Positions 18,702 to 28,929 of a DNA stretch of 64,000 nucleotides are shown here, piece by piece. Every line of letters begins with the position of its first letter. Position 1 is the stretch's first letter. This DNA comes from Streptomyces sp. DH41 (GTDB lineage: Bacteria; Actinomycetota; Actinomycetes; Streptomycetales; Streptomycetaceae). The position numbers and the translations under genes were made by a program. The notes beneath the pieces are model-generated. The model searched no databases. It was not told the origin of the DNA and was given only the letters and a program-made list of their open reading frames with translations. The stretch spans positions 248,001 through 312,000 of the forward strand of contig NZ_JARVKY010000001.1 in assembly GCF_029813785.1 (NCBI RefSeq). The letters are read 5' to 3'.

Positions 18702-21326
18702 TTACGCCTGCGGCAGCTTCTCCAGCTGGGCCCGGAGTCGCGCGATGTCCTCGTCGGCCTTGGCCAGCCGGCCTCGGATCTTGTCCACCACGTTGTCCGG
18801 CGCCTTCGCCAGGAACGCCTCGTTGCCCAGCTTGGCGGTGGCCTGGGCCTTCTCCTTCTCGGCGGCGGCGAGGTCCTTGGCGAGGCGCTTGCGCTCCGCC
18901 GCGACGTCGATCACGCCGGAGAGGTCGAGGGCGACCTCGACGCCCGCCACCGGCAGGGTCGCCGTGGCCGTGAAGGCGTCGCCCTCCGGCTGGAGGCGCA
19001 GCAGCTGCCGGACGGCCGCCTCGTGTGCGGCCAGCGCCGTGCCGTCGAGGGTCAGCCGGGCCGGGACCCGCTGGCCGGGCTGCAGACCCTGTTCGTGACG
19101 GAAGCGGCGGACCTCGGTGACGACGGACTGGACGGTCTCGATCTCCCGCTCGGCGTCGGCGTCCCGGAAGCCCGAGTCGGACGGCCACTCGGCGATGACG
19201 ACCGACTCACCGCCGGTGAGTGTGGTCCACAGCGTGTCGGCGACGAACGGGACGACCGGGTGCAGCAGCCTCAGCGTCACGTCGAGGACCTCGCCCAGGA
19301 CGCGCTTGCTGACCTCGGCGGCCTCGCCGCCCGCCTGGAACGTCGTCTTGGACAGCTCGACGTACCAGTCGAAGACCTCGTCCCAGGCGAAGTGGAACAG
19401 GGCGTCGGAGAGCTTCGCGAACTGGTAGTCCTCGTAGTACGCGTCGACCTCGGCGACCACGGAGTTGAGCCGGGAGAGGATCCAGCGGTCGGTCGAGGAC
19501 ATCCTCGACGCGTCCGGCAGCGGTCCCTCGACCGTCGCGCCGTTCATCAGCGCGAAGCGGGTGGCGTTCCAGATCTTGTTGGTGAAGTTCCGGGAGCCCT
19601 GGACCCAGTCCTCGCCGATCGGGACGTCGACGCCCGGGTTGGCGCCGCGCGCGAGGGTGAAGCGGAGCGCGTCGGAGCCGTACTTGTCCATCCAGTCGAG
19701 CGGGTTCACGACGTTCCCGAACGACTTGGACATCTTCTTGCCGTTCTGGTCACGGACCATGCCGTGCAGGGCGATGGTGTGGAACGGCGGGGTGCCGTCC
19801 ATCGCGTAGAGGCCGAACATCATCATCCGGGCGACCCAGAAGAAGAGGATGTCGTAGCCGGTGACCAGGACGGAGTTCGGGTAGAACTTCGCGAGCGAGT
19901 CGGTCTGCTCCGGCCAGCCCAGCGTGGAGAACGGCCACAGGCCGGAGGAGAACCAGGTGTCGAGGACGTCGGAGTCCTGACGCCAGCCCTCACCGGTCGG
20001 CGGCTCCTCGTCCGGTCCGACGCAGACGACCTCACCCTGAGGGCCGTACCAGACGGGGATGCGGTGGCCCCACCACAGCTGGCGCGAGATGCACCAGTCG
20101 TGGAGGTTGTCGACCCAGTCGAAGTACCGCTTCTCCATCTCCTGCGGGTGGATCCTGACGCGGCCGTCGCGGACGGCGTCACCGGCGGCCTTCGCCAGCG
20201 GGCCGACCTTGACCCACCACTGCATCGACAGACGCGGCTCGACGGTGGTCTTGCAGCGCGAGCAGTGGCCGACGGAGTGGACGTAGGGGCGCTTCTCGGC
20301 GACGATCCGGCCCTCGGCGCGCAGCGCGGCGACGATGGCGGAGCGGGCCTCCAGCCGGTCCAGGCCCTGGAAGGGGCCGTGGGCGGTGATGACGGCGTGC
20401 TCGTCCATGACCGTGATGGCGGGCAGGTCGTGGCGCCGGCCGATCTCGAAGTCGTTCGGGTCGTGGGCGGGCGTCACCTTGACGGCGCCGGTGCCGAACT
20501 CGGGGTCGACGTGCGTGTCGGCGACGACCGGGATGGAGCGGTCGGTCAGCGGCAGCTTGATGAGCTTGCCGATGAGGTGCTTGTACCGCTCGTCGTCGGG
20601 GTGGACGGCGACGGCCGTGTCGCCGAGCATCGTCTCGGCACGGGTGGTGGCGACGACGATGGTGTCGTCCCCGTCCCCGTACTTCATGGAGACGAGCTCG
20701 CCGTCGTCGTCCTGGTACTCGACCTCGATGTCCGAGATGGCCGTCAGACACCTGGGGCACCAGTTGATGATGCGCTCGGCGCGGTAGATCAGCTCGTCGT
20801 CGTAGAGCCGCTTGAAGATGGTCTGGACGGCCTGGGACAGGCCCTCGTCCATGGTGAACCGCTCACGCGACCAGGCGACGCCGTCGCCGAGGCGGCGCAT
20901 CTGCCCGCTGATCTGCCCGCCGGACTCGGCCTTCCACTGCCAGACCCGCTCGACGAACGCCTCACGGCCGAGGTCGTGCCGGGACTTGCCCTCCTTGGCC
21001 AGCTCCCGCTCGACGACGTTCTGCGTGGCGATACCGGCGTGGTCCATGCCGGGCTGCCACAGCGTCTCGTACCCCTGCATCCGCTTGCGGCGGGTCAGGG
21101 CGTCGATGAGCGTGTGCTCGAAGGCGTGCCCGAGGTGCAGGCTGCCCGTGACGTTCGGCGGCGGGATGACGACGGTGTACGGCGGCTTGTCGCTGCCCGC
21201 GTCCGCCTCGAAGTAACCCCGTTCCACCCAGCGCTCGTACAGCTTCCCCTCTACCTCGGCCGGCGTGTACTGGGTCGGCAGTTCGGTGGTGGGCGCGGGC
21301 TGCGGCTGCTGAGAGTTCTCGGTCAC
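18702..21326 (-). CDS. valS: Valyl-tRNA synthetase
   Basis: The 874-residue class I synthetase starts at GTG 21326 (VTENSQQPQ). The HIGH-type motif is [16 protein letters not shown] near residue 62, and the KMSKS loop (KKMSKSFGN) lies near residue 530. The editing-domain segment [20 protein letters not shown], the anticodon-binding region and a C-terminal coiled coil are all present. The coiled coil ([20 protein letters not shown]) is typical of ValS. No T-box leader is visible in the short upstream region. Confidence 0.98.
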   Translation of the reverse strand: MTENSQQPQPAPTTELPTQYTPAEVEGKLYERWVERGYFEADAGSDKPPYTVVIPPPNVTGSLHLGHAFEHTLIDALTRRKRMQGYETLWQPGMDHAGIATQNVVERELAKEGKSRHDLGREAFVERVWQWKAESGGQISGQMRRLGDGVAWSRERFTMDEGLSQAVQTIFKRLYDDELIYRAERIINWCPRCLTAISDIEVEYQDDDGELVSMKYGDGDDTIVVATTRAETMLGDTAVAVHPDDERYKHLIGKLIKLPLTDRSIPVVADTHVDPEFGTGAVKVTPAHDPNDFEIGRRHDLPAITVMDEHAVITAHGPFQGLDRLEARSAIVAALRAEGRIVAEKRPYVHSVGHCSRCKTTVEPRLSMQWWVKVGPLAKAAGDAVRDGRVRIHPQEMEKRYFDWVDNLHDWCISRQLWWGHRIPVWYGPQGEVVCVGPDEEPPTGEGWRQDSDVLDTWFSSGLWPFSTLGWPEQTDSLAKFYPNSVLVTGYDILFFWVARMMMFGLYAMDGTPPFHTIALHGMVRDQNGKKMSKSFGNVVNPLDWMDKYGSDALRFTLARGANPGVDVPIGEDWVQGSRNFTNKIWNATRFALMNGATVEGPLPDASRMSSTDRWILSRLNSVVAEVDAYYEDYQFAKLSDALFHFAWDEVFDWYVELSKTTFQAGGEAAEVSKRVLGEVLDVTLRLLHPVVPFVADTLWTTLTGGESVVIAEWPSDSGFRDADAEREIETVQSVVTEVRRFRHEQGLQPGQRVPARLTLDGTALAAHEAAVRQLLRLQPEGDAFTATATLPVAGVEVALDLSGVIDVAAERKRLAKDLAAAEKEKAQATAKLGNEAFLAKAPDNVVDKIRGRLAKADEDIARLRAQLEKLPQA

Positions 21327-21463
21327 GGGGGTCAGTTTACGGCCGTCACGGCCCTGTCCCGAAACTCGTTTCCTTTGTAACGGTGCGGCCCCCGGTGACC
21401 TGCGCACGCCAGGTCTGGGTCAGGATGTCAGCATCACGTAAGCATCTGGAGGGGAACCCAGGA

Positions 21464-22453
21464 ATGAGTCACAACCAGCCGGGCCCGTACGGCGGGCAGC
21501 CCCAGCAGCCCGGACCGTACGGCCAGCCGGGGCCGTACGGCCAGCAGCCGCCGCAGGCTCCCCAGCCCGGCTATGGCTACCCCCAGCAGACGCCCCCGCC
21601 CGCGCAGCCGGGCTACGGCTACCCGCAGCAGCCGCAGCAGGGCGGCGTCCCGCCGCAGAGTCCCCCGTACGGCCAGCCGCAGGCTCCCTACGGCCAGCAG
21701 CCCCCGTACGGGCAGCAGCCGCCCGGGCAGCCCCCGTACGGCATGCCCCAGCCCCCGGCTCCGGGTGGCGGCAAGAAGAAGACGGGTCTGATCATCGGCG
21801 CGGTCGCCGTCGTGGCGGCGATCGGCGTGGGCGCGTACTTCGTGATCGGCGGCGGCGGGGGCGCCGGCGGCTCGGGCATCGCCGACGACGGCCCGCACAA
21901 GCTGACCGCTCCGGCGACGGTACTCACCGAGTACACGAAGGCCGAGGGCGGCGGCGGCACCATGGACGAGAGCGACATGAAGGACGCCGAGTCCTGGGGG
22001 GTGAAGGACGCCACGGACGTCAGCGCCGCCTACGAGGCGAAGAACGAGGAGAACCCGCTGGCGTCCAAGCAGTTGGTGTTCGCCGGCGTCTACGGCACCA
22101 TCGACGACCCGGAGAAGACCATCGACGCGATGTTCGCCCACATGAAGAAGGAGAGCGAGAAGGGCGGCAGCGACGAGGACGTCACGCTGAAGGGCGCCCC
22201 GAAGGAGTACAAGCCGGACTCCCTGGAGGGCGCGATCATCAAGTGCCAGCAGGCCGAGGTCGACAACTCCACCGGCGGCGAGAACGAACCGAAGAAGATG
22301 TCGATGACGTACTGCATCTGGGGTGACCACAGCACGCTCGGCTGGGTCATGCCGATGGACATCCTCGACATCGCGGCGGGCAAGGGCGGCGACCCGGAGA
22401 AGGCCGCCGACATCACCGCCAAGCTCCGCAAGGAAGTCCGCGTCAAGGCCTGA
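21464..22453 (+). CDS. Proline/glutamine/tyrosine-rich membrane-anchored protein
   Basis: The 329-residue protein starts at ATG 21464, with GGAGGGG upstream. Residues 1 to about 105 are a low-complexity [16 protein letters not shown] region, probably disordered in the cytoplasm. A KKK stop-transfer and one membrane helix follow ([21 protein letters not shown]), then a Gly linker. An outer domain of about 190 residues has two cysteines and many Lys/Glu residues. This layout is common among actinobacterial surface proteins of unknown function. It is divergent from valS and convergent with clpX. Confidence 0.8.
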   Translation: MSHNQPGPYGGQPQQPGPYGQPGPYGQQPPQAPQPGYGYPQQTPPPAQPGYGYPQQPQQGGVPPQSPPYGQPQAPYGQQPPYGQQPPGQPPYGMPQPPAPGGGKKKTGLIIGAVAVVAAIGVGAYFVIGGGGGAGGSGIADDGPHKLTAPATVLTEYTKAEGGGGTMDESDMKDAESWGVKDATDVSAAYEAKNEENPLASKQLVFAGVYGTIDDPEKTIDAMFAHMKKESEKGGSDEDVTLKGAPKEYKPDSLEGAIIKCQQAEVDNSTGGENEPKKMSMTYCIWGDHSTLGWVMPMDILDIAAGKGGDPEKAADITAKLRKEVRVKA

Positions 22454-22467
22454 CGCCGGAACGGCAA

Positions 22468-22507
22468 CGCGGAAGGGGCCCGGTCGGTCGACCGGGCCCC
22501 TTCCGCG
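22468..22507. terminator. Bidirectional terminator between membrane protein and clpX
   Basis: A perfect 18-bp stem (22468-22485 with 22490-22507) with a GGTC loop sits between the two convergent stops. Confidence 0.9.
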
Positions 22508-22525
22508 TTCCTACGGTGACTGCGG

Positions 22526-23812
22526 CTACGCCGTCTTCTGCTCGCCCGAGCCGCGCCCCCGCGAATCGCGCGGGATCAGCGTCGGGTTGACGTTGGAGAG
22601 GACCACGTCGGCCGTGACGACGACGCGGGCGACGTCCTTGCGGGACGGGACCTCGTACATCACACCCTGGAGGACTTCCTCCATGATGGCGCGCAGGCCG
22701 CGGGCGCCGGTCTGGCGGAGGATGGCCTGGTCGGCGATGGCCTCCAGGGCCTCGCGCTCGAAGTCCAGCTCGACGCCGTCGAGTTCGAAGAGGCGCTCGT
22801 ACTGCTTGACGAGCGCGTTGCGCGGCTCGACCAGGATCTGGAGCAGGGCCTCGCGGTCGAGGTTGTGGACCGAGGTGATGACGGGGAGCCGGCCGATGAA
22901 CTCGGGGATCATGCCGAACTTGACCAGGTCCTCGGGCATGACGGCCTGGAACTGGTCCGTGGACTCCAGCTCCCGCTTGGAGCGGATCGTCGCGCCGAAG
23001 CCGATGCCCTTGGCGCCGGCCCGGCCTTCGATGATCTTCTCCAGGCCGGAGAAGGCACCGCCCACGATGAACAGCACGTTCGTCGTGTCGATCTGGATGA
23101 ACTCCTGGTGCGGGTGCTTGCGGCCGCCCTGCGGCGGGACCGAGGCCGTGGTGCCCTCGAGGATCTTCAGCAGGGCCTGCTGGACGCCTTCGCCGCTGAC
23201 GTCGCGCGTGATCGACGGGTTCTCGCTCTTCCGCGCGACCTTGTCGATCTCGTCGATGTAGATGATCCCGGTCTCGGCCTTCTTGACGTCGTAGTCGGCC
23301 GCCTGGATCAGCTTGAGCAGGATGTTCTCGACGTCCTCGCCGACGTACCCCGCCTCGGTGAGCGCCGTGGCGTCGGCGATCGCGAACGGGACGTTCAGCA
23401 TGCGCGCCAGGGTCTGGGCGAGGAGGGTCTTGCCGGAGCCGGTGGGGCCCAGCAGCAGGATGTTGGACTTCGCCAACTCGATGGCGTCCTCGCGGCCTTG
23501 GGCGCCGCCGTTCTCACCGGCCTGGACCCGCTTGTAGTGGTTGTACACCGCTACCGAGAGCGCCTTCTTGGCCGCTTCCTGGCCGACGACGTAGCCGTCG
23601 AGGAACTCGTAGATCTCGCGGGGCTTGGGGAGCTCCTCCCAGCGCACCTCGCTGGTCTCCGCCAGCTCCTCCTCGATGATCTCGTTGCAGAGGTCGATGC
23701 ACTCGTCGCAGATGTACACACCGGGCCCTGCGATGAGCTTCTTGACCTGCTTCTGGCTCTTGCCGCAGAACGAGCACTTGAGCAGATCGCCGCCGTCACC
23801 GATGCGTGCCAC
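22526..23812 (-). CDS. clpX: ATP-dependent Clp protease ATPase subunit ClpX
   Basis: The 428-residue AAA+ unfoldase feeds substrates to ClpP. Start codon GTG 23812. The N-terminal zinc-binding domain has CSFC and CDEC pairs (residues about 15-40). The Walker A motif is GPTGSGKT near 124, the pore loop is GYVGED, and the Walker B motif is IIYIDEID near 182. A C-terminal sensor domain includes [20 protein letters not shown]. Its length matches the family. Confidence 0.98.
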   Translation of the reverse strand: MARIGDGGDLLKCSFCGKSQKQVKKLIAGPGVYICDECIDLCNEIIEEELAETSEVRWEELPKPREIYEFLDGYVVGQEAAKKALSVAVYNHYKRVQAGENGGAQGREDAIELAKSNILLLGPTGSGKTLLAQTLARMLNVPFAIADATALTEAGYVGEDVENILLKLIQAADYDVKKAETGIIYIDEIDKVARKSENPSITRDVSGEGVQQALLKILEGTTASVPPQGGRKHPHQEFIQIDTTNVLFIVGGAFSGLEKIIEGRAGAKGIGFGATIRSKRELESTDQFQAVMPEDLVKFGMIPEFIGRLPVITSVHNLDREALLQILVEPRNALVKQYERLFELDGVELDFEREALEAIADQAILRQTGARGLRAIMEEVLQGVMYEVPSRKDVARVVVTADVVLSNVNPTLIPRDSRGRGSGEQKTA

Positions 23813-23930
23813 GGTGTGCTTCCCCTTCGCCTGGGAGACTCCCGGCCGTCGACGTCACGTCAACGGCCGGCGGACTCCTGGTGCTGCCTTATGTCCGACG
23901 GTACCTTGCCGGGCCCCCCGTCCGGGCCCC

Positions 23931-23968
23931 CCTTGGCACGGTTCACTTTGACGTGGACCGTGCCAAGG
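23931..23968 (-). terminator. Stem-loop between clpP2 and clpX
   Basis: A perfect 12-bp stem, CCTTGGCACGGT with its complement, encloses 14 bases between the clpP2 stop and the clpX start. It may terminate or attenuate the clpP1P2 transcript. Confidence 0.6.
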
Positions 23969-23993
23969 AGCAGCAGACGATACCCGCTCCGTG

Positions 23994-24674
23994 TCAGCGA
24001 ACCGACTCGTTGTTCATCTTCCGGGTGGAGATGATCTGGTCGACCAGGCCGTAGGCCAGGGCGTCCTCGGCCGTGAGGATCTTGTCGCGCTCGATGTCCT
24101 CGCGGATCTTCTCGACCGGCGTGGTGGAGTGCCTGGCCAGCATGTCCTCGAGCTGCGCGCGCATCCGGAGGATCTCGTTGGCGGCGATCTCCAGGTCGGA
24201 GACCTGACCGCGGCCCGTCTCGCTGTAGGGCTGGTGGATCAGGACACGGGCGTTGGGCAGCGCCATGCGCTTGCCCGGCGTGCCCGCGGCCAGCAGGATC
24301 GCGGCGGCGGAGGCCGCCTGGCCCATGCAGACCGTCTGGATGTCCGGCTTCACGAACTGCATCGTGTCGTAGATGGCCGTGAGCGCCGTGAAGGAGCCGC
24401 CGGGGCTGTTGATGTAGATCGAGATGTCCCGGTCGGGGTCCATCGACTCCAGGCACAGCAGCTGCGCCATGACGTCGTTGGCGGAGGCGTCGTCGATCTG
24501 GACGCCCAGGAAGATCACACGCTCTTCGAAGAGCTTCGCGTACGGGTCGTACTCGCGCACACCCTGGGAGGTGCGCTCGACGAAGCGCGGGATCACGTAG
24601 CGGGACTCGGCGGAGGGGCCGGTGTACTCGGCACGCATGCGGTCGTGCGGGCCGCTGCCGGGGAAGTCGTTCAC
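23994..24674 (-). CDS. clpP2: ATP-dependent Clp protease proteolytic subunit ClpP2
   Basis: The 226-residue serine peptidase starts at GTG 24674 after GGAG. The catalytic serine is in MGQAASAAA (near 120), the histidine in VLIHQPYSE (near 146) and the aspartate in REDIERDKI (near 194). A 35-residue N-terminal extension precedes the fold. It forms the tetradecameric chamber, probably with ClpP1 encoded just upstream. Confidence 0.96.
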   Translation of the reverse strand: MNDFPGSGPHDRMRAEYTGPSAESRYVIPRFVERTSQGVREYDPYAKLFEERVIFLGVQIDDASANDVMAQLLCLESMDPDRDISIYINSPGGSFTALTAIYDTMQFVKPDIQTVCMGQAASAAAILLAAGTPGKRMALPNARVLIHQPYSETGRGQVSDLEIAANEILRMRAQLEDMLARHSTTPVEKIREDIERDKILTAEDALAYGLVDQIISTRKMNNESVR

Positions 24675-24799
24675 AGTGTCTCCTGGAAGAAGCTGAGGCG
24701 GTCGGCTCGGGGCCGGCTGGGCGGGCGTGCTGGGCCCGCGGAGGGCTGGGCTCGGCTCCGCGGGGGCCCGGGAGACCCGGGAGGCCCGCGGGGAGCGGC

Positions 24800-25417
24800 T
24801 CAGGCCCCGGTGCCGCCGCCGCCCGGCATGCCGGCGGCCGTGGTGATGACGTCGTCGACGAGGCCGTACTCCTTGGCCTCGAAGGCGTCGAACCAGCGGT
24901 CACGGTCCGAGTCGCGGGTGATCTGCTCGATCGTCTGACCGGTGTGCTGGGACGTGAGCTCCGCCATGCGCTTCTTGGTGTGCAGCAGCCGCTCGGCGTG
25001 GATCTTGATGTCCGAGGCGGAGCCGGCCAGGCCGGCGGAGGGCTGGTGGATCAGGATCTCGGCGTTCGGGAGCGCGAAGCGCTTGCCCGGGGTGCCGGCG
25101 CTGAGCAGGAACTGTCCCATCGAGGCCGCCAGGCCCATCGCGATCGTCACCACGTCGTTCTTGATGTACTGCATGGTGTCGTAGATCGCCATGCCGGCGG
25201 TGATCGAGCCGCCGGGGCTGTTGATGTACAGGAAGATGTCCTTGTCCGGGTCGGCGGCAAGGAGCAGCAGCTGAGCGGTGATCTTGTTGGCAATGTCGTC
25301 GTCGACCGGCTGGCCGAGGAAGATGATCCGCTCGCCGAGCAGCCGGTTGTAGACCTGGTCGCCGAGGCCACCACCGATGGAGGGCTCGCCGGCGGCGGAG
25401 GGCATCAGATTCGTCAC
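24800..25417 (-). CDS. clpP1: ATP-dependent Clp protease proteolytic subunit ClpP1
   Basis: The 205-residue subunit is read from GTG 25417 ([13 protein letters not shown]), with GGTGGA upstream. Longer in-frame extensions run into low-complexity repeat DNA and are not supported. The catalytic triad residues lie in MGLAASMGQ (near 100), ILIHQPSAG (near 124) and TRDSDRD (near 171). The gap to clpP2 is 125 bp. Transcription probably starts beyond 25417 under ClgR control. Confidence 0.95.
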   Translation of the reverse strand: MTNLMPSAAGEPSIGGGLGDQVYNRLLGERIIFLGQPVDDDIANKITAQLLLLAADPDKDIFLYINSPGGSITAGMAIYDTMQYIKNDVVTIAMGLAASMGQFLLSAGTPGKRFALPNAEILIHQPSAGLAGSASDIKIHAERLLHTKKRMAELTSQHTGQTIEQITRDSDRDRWFDAFEAKEYGLVDDVITTAAGMPGGGGTGA

Positions 25418-25568
25418 GTATCCACCTGCTCGTCTTACGACGGCGCCGGGCCGTCTCACGTGTTCTGCCGGGGCTTGGGGCCGTCCGGCCGGTTTCGGGG
25501 ACTCCCCTGCCCTCGTATTCATGGACCCTAACGCGCAGGCCCTGCGGTGCCATCCCGGTTCCGCGAGT

Positions 25569-25582
25569 GTTCGCTGTGAGCG
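25569..25582. promoter_or_regulatory. ClgR-type operator upstream of clpP1
   Basis: The sequence GTTCGC-N5-GCG (spacer TGTGA) matches exactly the site reported for the Streptomyces ClgR activator at clpP1 and other Clp promoters. It lies about 150 bp upstream of the chosen clpP1 start. On the coding strand it reads in reverse. The match is seen directly; binding is inferred. Confidence 0.6.
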
Positions 25583-25706
25583 CATGTCGCTGCGCTGGGT
25601 GAGCGGGGTGCGGCGGGCCCGTGGTGACGCCGGTCGTGGGCGGCCCCGGGTGCTCCGGGGCCGAGCGCGTCCACGGCGGCGGAGCGGGCCCGGCAGGCCT
25701 CTTGGC

Positions 25707-25848
25707 GCGCATGCCGGTGGCACCCCCGGGGCGCGTGCCGACGGCTCTCTCGGGGCGCATGCCGACGGCACCCCCGGGGCGCATGCCGACGGCTCTCTCG
25801 GGGCGCATGCCGACGGCTCTCTCGGGGCGTATGCCGACGGGCCCCGAG
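25707..25848. repeat. 24-bp tandem repeat array between clpP1 and tig
   Basis: Six consecutive units begin at 25707, 25731, 25755, 25779, 25803 and 25827, the last one partial. Each starts GCGCATGCCGACGGC or a close variant and ends CTCTCGGG or CCCCCGGG. Two sub-types of unit ending alternate at first. The array occupies most of the DNA between the tig terminator and the clpP1 promoter region. There is no spacer variation as in CRISPR. Confidence 0.85.
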
Positions 25849-25874
25849 AAGCGAGTGCGTCTCGGGGCCCGTCG
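25835..25874 (-). terminator. Terminator after tig
   Basis: A perfect 15-bp stem (25835-25849 with 25860-25874) with a ten-base loop begins 29 bp past the tig stop. It overlaps the last partial copy of the 24-bp array. Confidence 0.8.
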
Positions 25875-25903
25875 TTACGGCGTCACAGGTGCCGGGTGGG
25901 GGC

Positions 25904-27328
25904 TCAGCCCTCGGTCTTCTCGTCGGCCTTGGCGTCGGCCTTCTCGTCACCGGACTCGGTGGCCTCGGCGGCGTCGGTGGGCTCGGCGGCGGCCTCCGTG
26001 GTCTCCGCCTCGTCCTCCTCGTCCTCCAGGTCGACGACCTCGCCGTTGGTGTCCTTGACCGTGGCCTTCTCGACCACGACGGCCAGGGCCTTGCCGCGGG
26101 CGACCTCGCCGACGAGGAGCGGGACCTGGCCCTGCTCGACGACGGCCTGGGCGAACTGGTCGGGGGACATGCCGGAGGAGGCGGCGCGGCGCATGAGGTG
26201 CTCGGTGAGCTCCTCCTGGCTGACGTTGAGCTTCTCCTGCTTGACCAGCTCGTCGAGGACGAACTGGGTCTTGATGCCCTTGACCGCGGCCTCGCGGGTC
26301 TCGGTCTCGAACTCCTCGGCGGACTTGCCCTGGAGCTCCAGGTACTTCTCGAGGTCCAGGCCCATCTGGCCGAGCTGGTGGTGCTCCAGGTTGTGCTTGC
26401 GGGTGTTGACCTCGTCCTCGAGGAGCTTCTCGGGGACGGGGACCTCGACCAGCTCGAGGAGCTTGTCGAGCACGCGCTCCTGGGCCTGCGTGGCCTGGTC
26501 GTACTGCTTGGTGTTGGCCAGGCGCTTGCGGCTGTCGGCCTGCAGCTCCTCCAGCGTGTCGAACTCCGACGCGAGCTGCGCGAAGTCGTCGTCCAGCTCG
26601 GGCAGCTCGCGCTTGGCGACCTGGGTGACCTTGACGGTGACCTCGGCCTCCTGGCCGGCCGCCGAGCCGCCCTTGAGCTCGGAGGTGAAGGTGGCCTCGC
26701 CACCGGCCTCCACGCCCTTCACGGCGTCGTCGATGCCTTCCAGCAGCTCACCGGAGCCGATGGTGTAGGAGACGCCGTCGGCGACGCCGTCCTCGAGGAC
26801 CTCGCCGTCGACCTTGGCCTGCAGGTCGAGGGTGACGACGTCGCCGTCCTCGGCGGCACGCTCGACCGGGGAGGTGGAGGCGAAGCGCTCGCGCAGCTGC
26901 TCCACCGCCTTCTCGACGTCCTCGTCGCTGACCTCGATGGCGTCGACCTCGACCTCGATGCCGGAGTAGTCCGGGATCTCGATGGCCGGGCGGATGTCGA
27001 CCTCGGCGGTGAAGTTCAGCGTCTCGCCGTCCTTCAGCTCCGTGATGTCGACCTCGGGCTGGCCGAGCGGGTTCAGCTCGGCCTCGTTGACCGCGTCGGT
27101 GTAGAACTTCGGAAGCGCGTCGTTGACCGCCTCCTCCAGCACCGCACCGCGGCCGAACCGCTGGTCGATGACCCGGGCCGGGATCTTGCCCTTGCGGAAG
27201 CCCTTCACCGTGACCTGCTGGTTGATCTTCTTGTACGCCGCGTCGAGGCTGTCCTTGAGCTCCTCGAAGGGCACCTCGACAGTGAGCCGAACCCGGGTCG
27301 GGTTCAGGGTCTCCACGGCGCTCTTCAC
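25904..27328 (-). CDS. tig: Trigger factor, ribosome-associated chaperone
   Basis: The 474-residue protein starts at GTG 27328. The ribosome-binding signature is [19 protein letters not shown] near residues 42-60. A central FKBP-like PPIase domain ([20 protein letters not shown]) and a long helical C-terminal arm follow. The last 45 residues are Asp/Glu/Ala-rich and disordered. It lies upstream of clpP1P2 and clpX, as in many bacteria. Confidence 0.97.
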   Translation of the reverse strand: MKSAVETLNPTRVRLTVEVPFEELKDSLDAAYKKINQQVTVKGFRKGKIPARVIDQRFGRGAVLEEAVNDALPKFYTDAVNEAELNPLGQPEVDITELKDGETLNFTAEVDIRPAIEIPDYSGIEVEVDAIEVSDEDVEKAVEQLRERFASTSPVERAAEDGDVVTLDLQAKVDGEVLEDGVADGVSYTIGSGELLEGIDDAVKGVEAGGEATFTSELKGGSAAGQEAEVTVKVTQVAKRELPELDDDFAQLASEFDTLEELQADSRKRLANTKQYDQATQAQERVLDKLLELVEVPVPEKLLEDEVNTRKHNLEHHQLGQMGLDLEKYLELQGKSAEEFETETREAAVKGIKTQFVLDELVKQEKLNVSQEELTEHLMRRAASSGMSPDQFAQAVVEQGQVPLLVGEVARGKALAVVVEKATVKDTNGEVVDLEDEEDEAETTEAAAEPTDAAEATESGDEKADAKADEKTEG

Positions 27329-27588
27329 GGTTCGGTCTCCTTGGTGGCTGACTTCTTGGGTTCTGCCGGAGCCAGAGAGGCGTCCGGCAGGTTTCGCCGC
27401 CCGGAGACTTCAGACCTGATGACGCACGGGCGTGCAGCTTGCATAGTAACGGCAGCGACTACACGGCCCAAAAGGCGATCACCGGAACCACCGGTCGATC
27501 ACCCGAGGCCGCCGGACGGACGGACCGGCCGGGGGCCGGATGTCGCCGGTGCGGGGCCGGGCCGGAGCCACTGAGGGGCCAGGACCGC

Positions 27589-27700
27589 GGTGACCCGTGA
27601 GTCGGGACTCTCGGGTGACCGGTGAGTCGGGACCCGCGGTGACCGGTGAGTAGCGACCCGCGGGTGACCGGTGAGTCACGACCGCGGTGGCCGGCGATTG
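27589..27700. repeat. 24-bp degenerate tandem repeat next to tRNA-Pro
   Basis: Four to five units spaced 23-25 bp apart begin at 27589, 27614, 27638, 27663 and 27686. The consensus start is GGTGACCGGTGAGTCGGGAC. They lie directly downstream of the tRNA-Pro gene and upstream of tig, in a 370-bp gap with no other visible feature. Confidence 0.75.
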
Positions 27701-27701
27701 G

Positions 27702-27775
27702 TCGGGGTGGCGGGATTTGAACCCACGGCCTTCCGCTCCCAAAGCGGACGCGCTACCAAGCTGCGCCACACCCCG
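27702..27775 (-). tRNA. tRNA-Pro (anticodon TGG)
   Basis: The 74-nt cloverleaf has acceptor arm CGGGGTG paired with CACCCCG and discriminator A. The D-arm is GCGCAGCTTGGTAGCGC. The anticodon stem TCCGC/GCGGA encloses loop TTTGGGA with anticodon TGG. The T-arm is GTGGGTTCAAATCCCGC. No CCA is encoded. Confidence 0.97.
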
Positions 27776-27937
27776 TCTGGTGCGAGACGTAGGGTACATG
27801 CCGCCGGGCACCGGGGCCGCCGGGTTTCCCGAGCGTCGGTGACGGAGCGGCGCGGACCGGAAGGGGTGTGCGGCGAGGGGGGACGACCCGCTAAGATGCC
27901 TGCAGTGCCGCGGTCACCGACCCGTGGCGCGCACCGT

Positions 27938-28008
27938 GCGGGCGTAGCTCAATGGTAGAGCCCTAGTCTTCCAAACTAGCTACGCGGGTTCGATTCCCGT
28001 CGCCCGCT
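27938..28008 (+). tRNA. tRNA-Gly (anticodon TCC)
   Basis: The 71-nt cloverleaf has acceptor GCGGGCG paired with CGCCCGC and discriminator T. The anticodon stem CTAGT/ACTAG encloses loop CTTCCAA with anticodon TCC. The T-loop is GTTCGATTC. No CCA is encoded. A TAAGAT hexamer about 45 bp upstream may be the -10 element. Confidence 0.97.
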
Positions 28009-28013
28009 CCGAG

Positions 28014-28056
28014 AGGCCTCCGGCCCGGTCCCGCCAAGGGACCGGGCCGGAGGCCT
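28014..28056 (+). terminator. Terminator after tRNA-Gly
   Basis: A perfect 19-bp stem (28014-28032 with 28038-28056) with loop GCCAA is followed by TTGT. It also serves the convergent gene ending at 28071. Confidence 0.9.
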
Positions 28057-28070
28057 TTGTGCGGCCCGGG

Positions 28071-28265
28071 CTAGAACTGGATCGAGTTGAGCGTGTCCGC
28101 TATCGAGTCCAGGAACCGCTGGATGTCGTCGGCCATGCCGGTCGAGGCCAGGAAGAAGCCGAAGAGGACCGCGACGACCGCCGGGCCCGCCTTGATGGAG
28201 CCTCCTCGCAGCAGCACCACCAGGATGATTGCCAACAGCAGCACCACTGACAGTGAAATGGCCAC
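28071..28265 (-). CDS. 64-residue two-helix membrane protein
   Basis: The small protein begins MAISLSVVLLLAIILVVLLRGG. A second hydrophobic helix follows (AGPAVVAVLFGFFLASTGMA), then an acidic, amphipathic end (DDIQRFLDSIADTLNSIQF). The frame starts at ATG 28265 and is clean, with no plausible competitor. I know of similar small conserved proteins in actinomycetes but no function. It is convergent with tRNA-Gly. Confidence 0.7.
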   Translation of the reverse strand: MAISLSVVLLLAIILVVLLRGGSIKAGPAVVAVLFGFFLASTGMADDIQRFLDSIADTLNSIQF

Positions 28266-28929
28266 AACTGATCACACCCTCGATCGGTCCGCTCTCCCGG
28301 CCCGGAGGTGCAGCGCCGCACACCCCCGCCAGGACCATCGTGCCACCAACCGGGCCCCGCTATGCGGCTGGTGACACATCATCCGGCCGGATCCCGGGTG
28401 GCGCGCTTCCCCGCACACGCGGACGTACCCCTCCATCACGCCCCGCACAGAAATTCGACACGACGCCCGCCCGGGGAATTCCAGCCGCTTCGTTTCGATG
28501 TCCACACAACGCGTTCGTAGATATTTCGAATTGTCGCGGGACACACACCCTCGGTACATCACAGGGAGGTCACAGGGTCGCCCCACAAACCCCGTGAGCA
28601 CATTGAAGCGGACATTGCAGCGGAGTCGCCCACCGGCCTTATGCGCAGCTTAGTCATGATGAGTCATGACAAGTCGGATGGCCCAGCAGCCGCTAGGACG
28701 CCCGGCCACACCTGGCAATGTGGGGGCCGTCACCCGGCCGGAGAGGCCGGGTTCCCCGAAATGCGGGGCACTCGAAAGGCAATCGGGGCCCGAATACGGG
28801 AATGACTTCGAAGGTTTTACGGAATCCCACGGAGAACGCTAGGGTGCCTCAGATGTTCTACGCTGCCTCGTCCCCCACCAGAGCAGTGAGGTCCTGCGAC
28901 GTCCCGCCGATTATGTGGCGGGGGGTCGC
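28266..28929. other. 664-bp intergenic region with phased repeats
   Basis: No credible gene is seen; the open frames here have poor codon bias. GC is locally lower. Two direct AGTCATGA octamers (28652-28659 and 28662-28669) are ten bases apart, one helical turn. A possible vegetative promoter with TTTACG at 28816-28821 and TAGGGT at 28840-28845 (18-bp spacer) faces the acyltransferase gene. Confidence 0.45.
28816..28845 (+). promoter_or_regulatory. Candidate vegetative promoter of the acyltransferase
   Basis: TTTACG and TAGGGT, separated by 18 bp, resemble the HrdB-type -35 and -10 boxes, about 85 bp upstream of the ATG. This is a pattern match only. Confidence 0.35.

Noticed and set aside
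21327..21463. T-box leader before valS
   Set aside because: The gap to the divergent gene is only 137 bp and contains no T-box sequence or specifier stem.
25418..25808. N-terminal extension of clpP1 and a second frame with GMRPERAV repeats
   Set aside because: Both read through the 24-bp DNA repeat and the ClgR site; the repeated peptide is a by-product of the repeat.
25707..25848. Possible CRISPR array
   Set aside because: Units are directly adjacent without unique spacers, and no cas genes are present.
28272..28601. 109-codon minus-strand frame in the large gap
   Set aside because: The product has a random, Arg/Cys-rich composition, weak third-position GC and no ribosome binding site.
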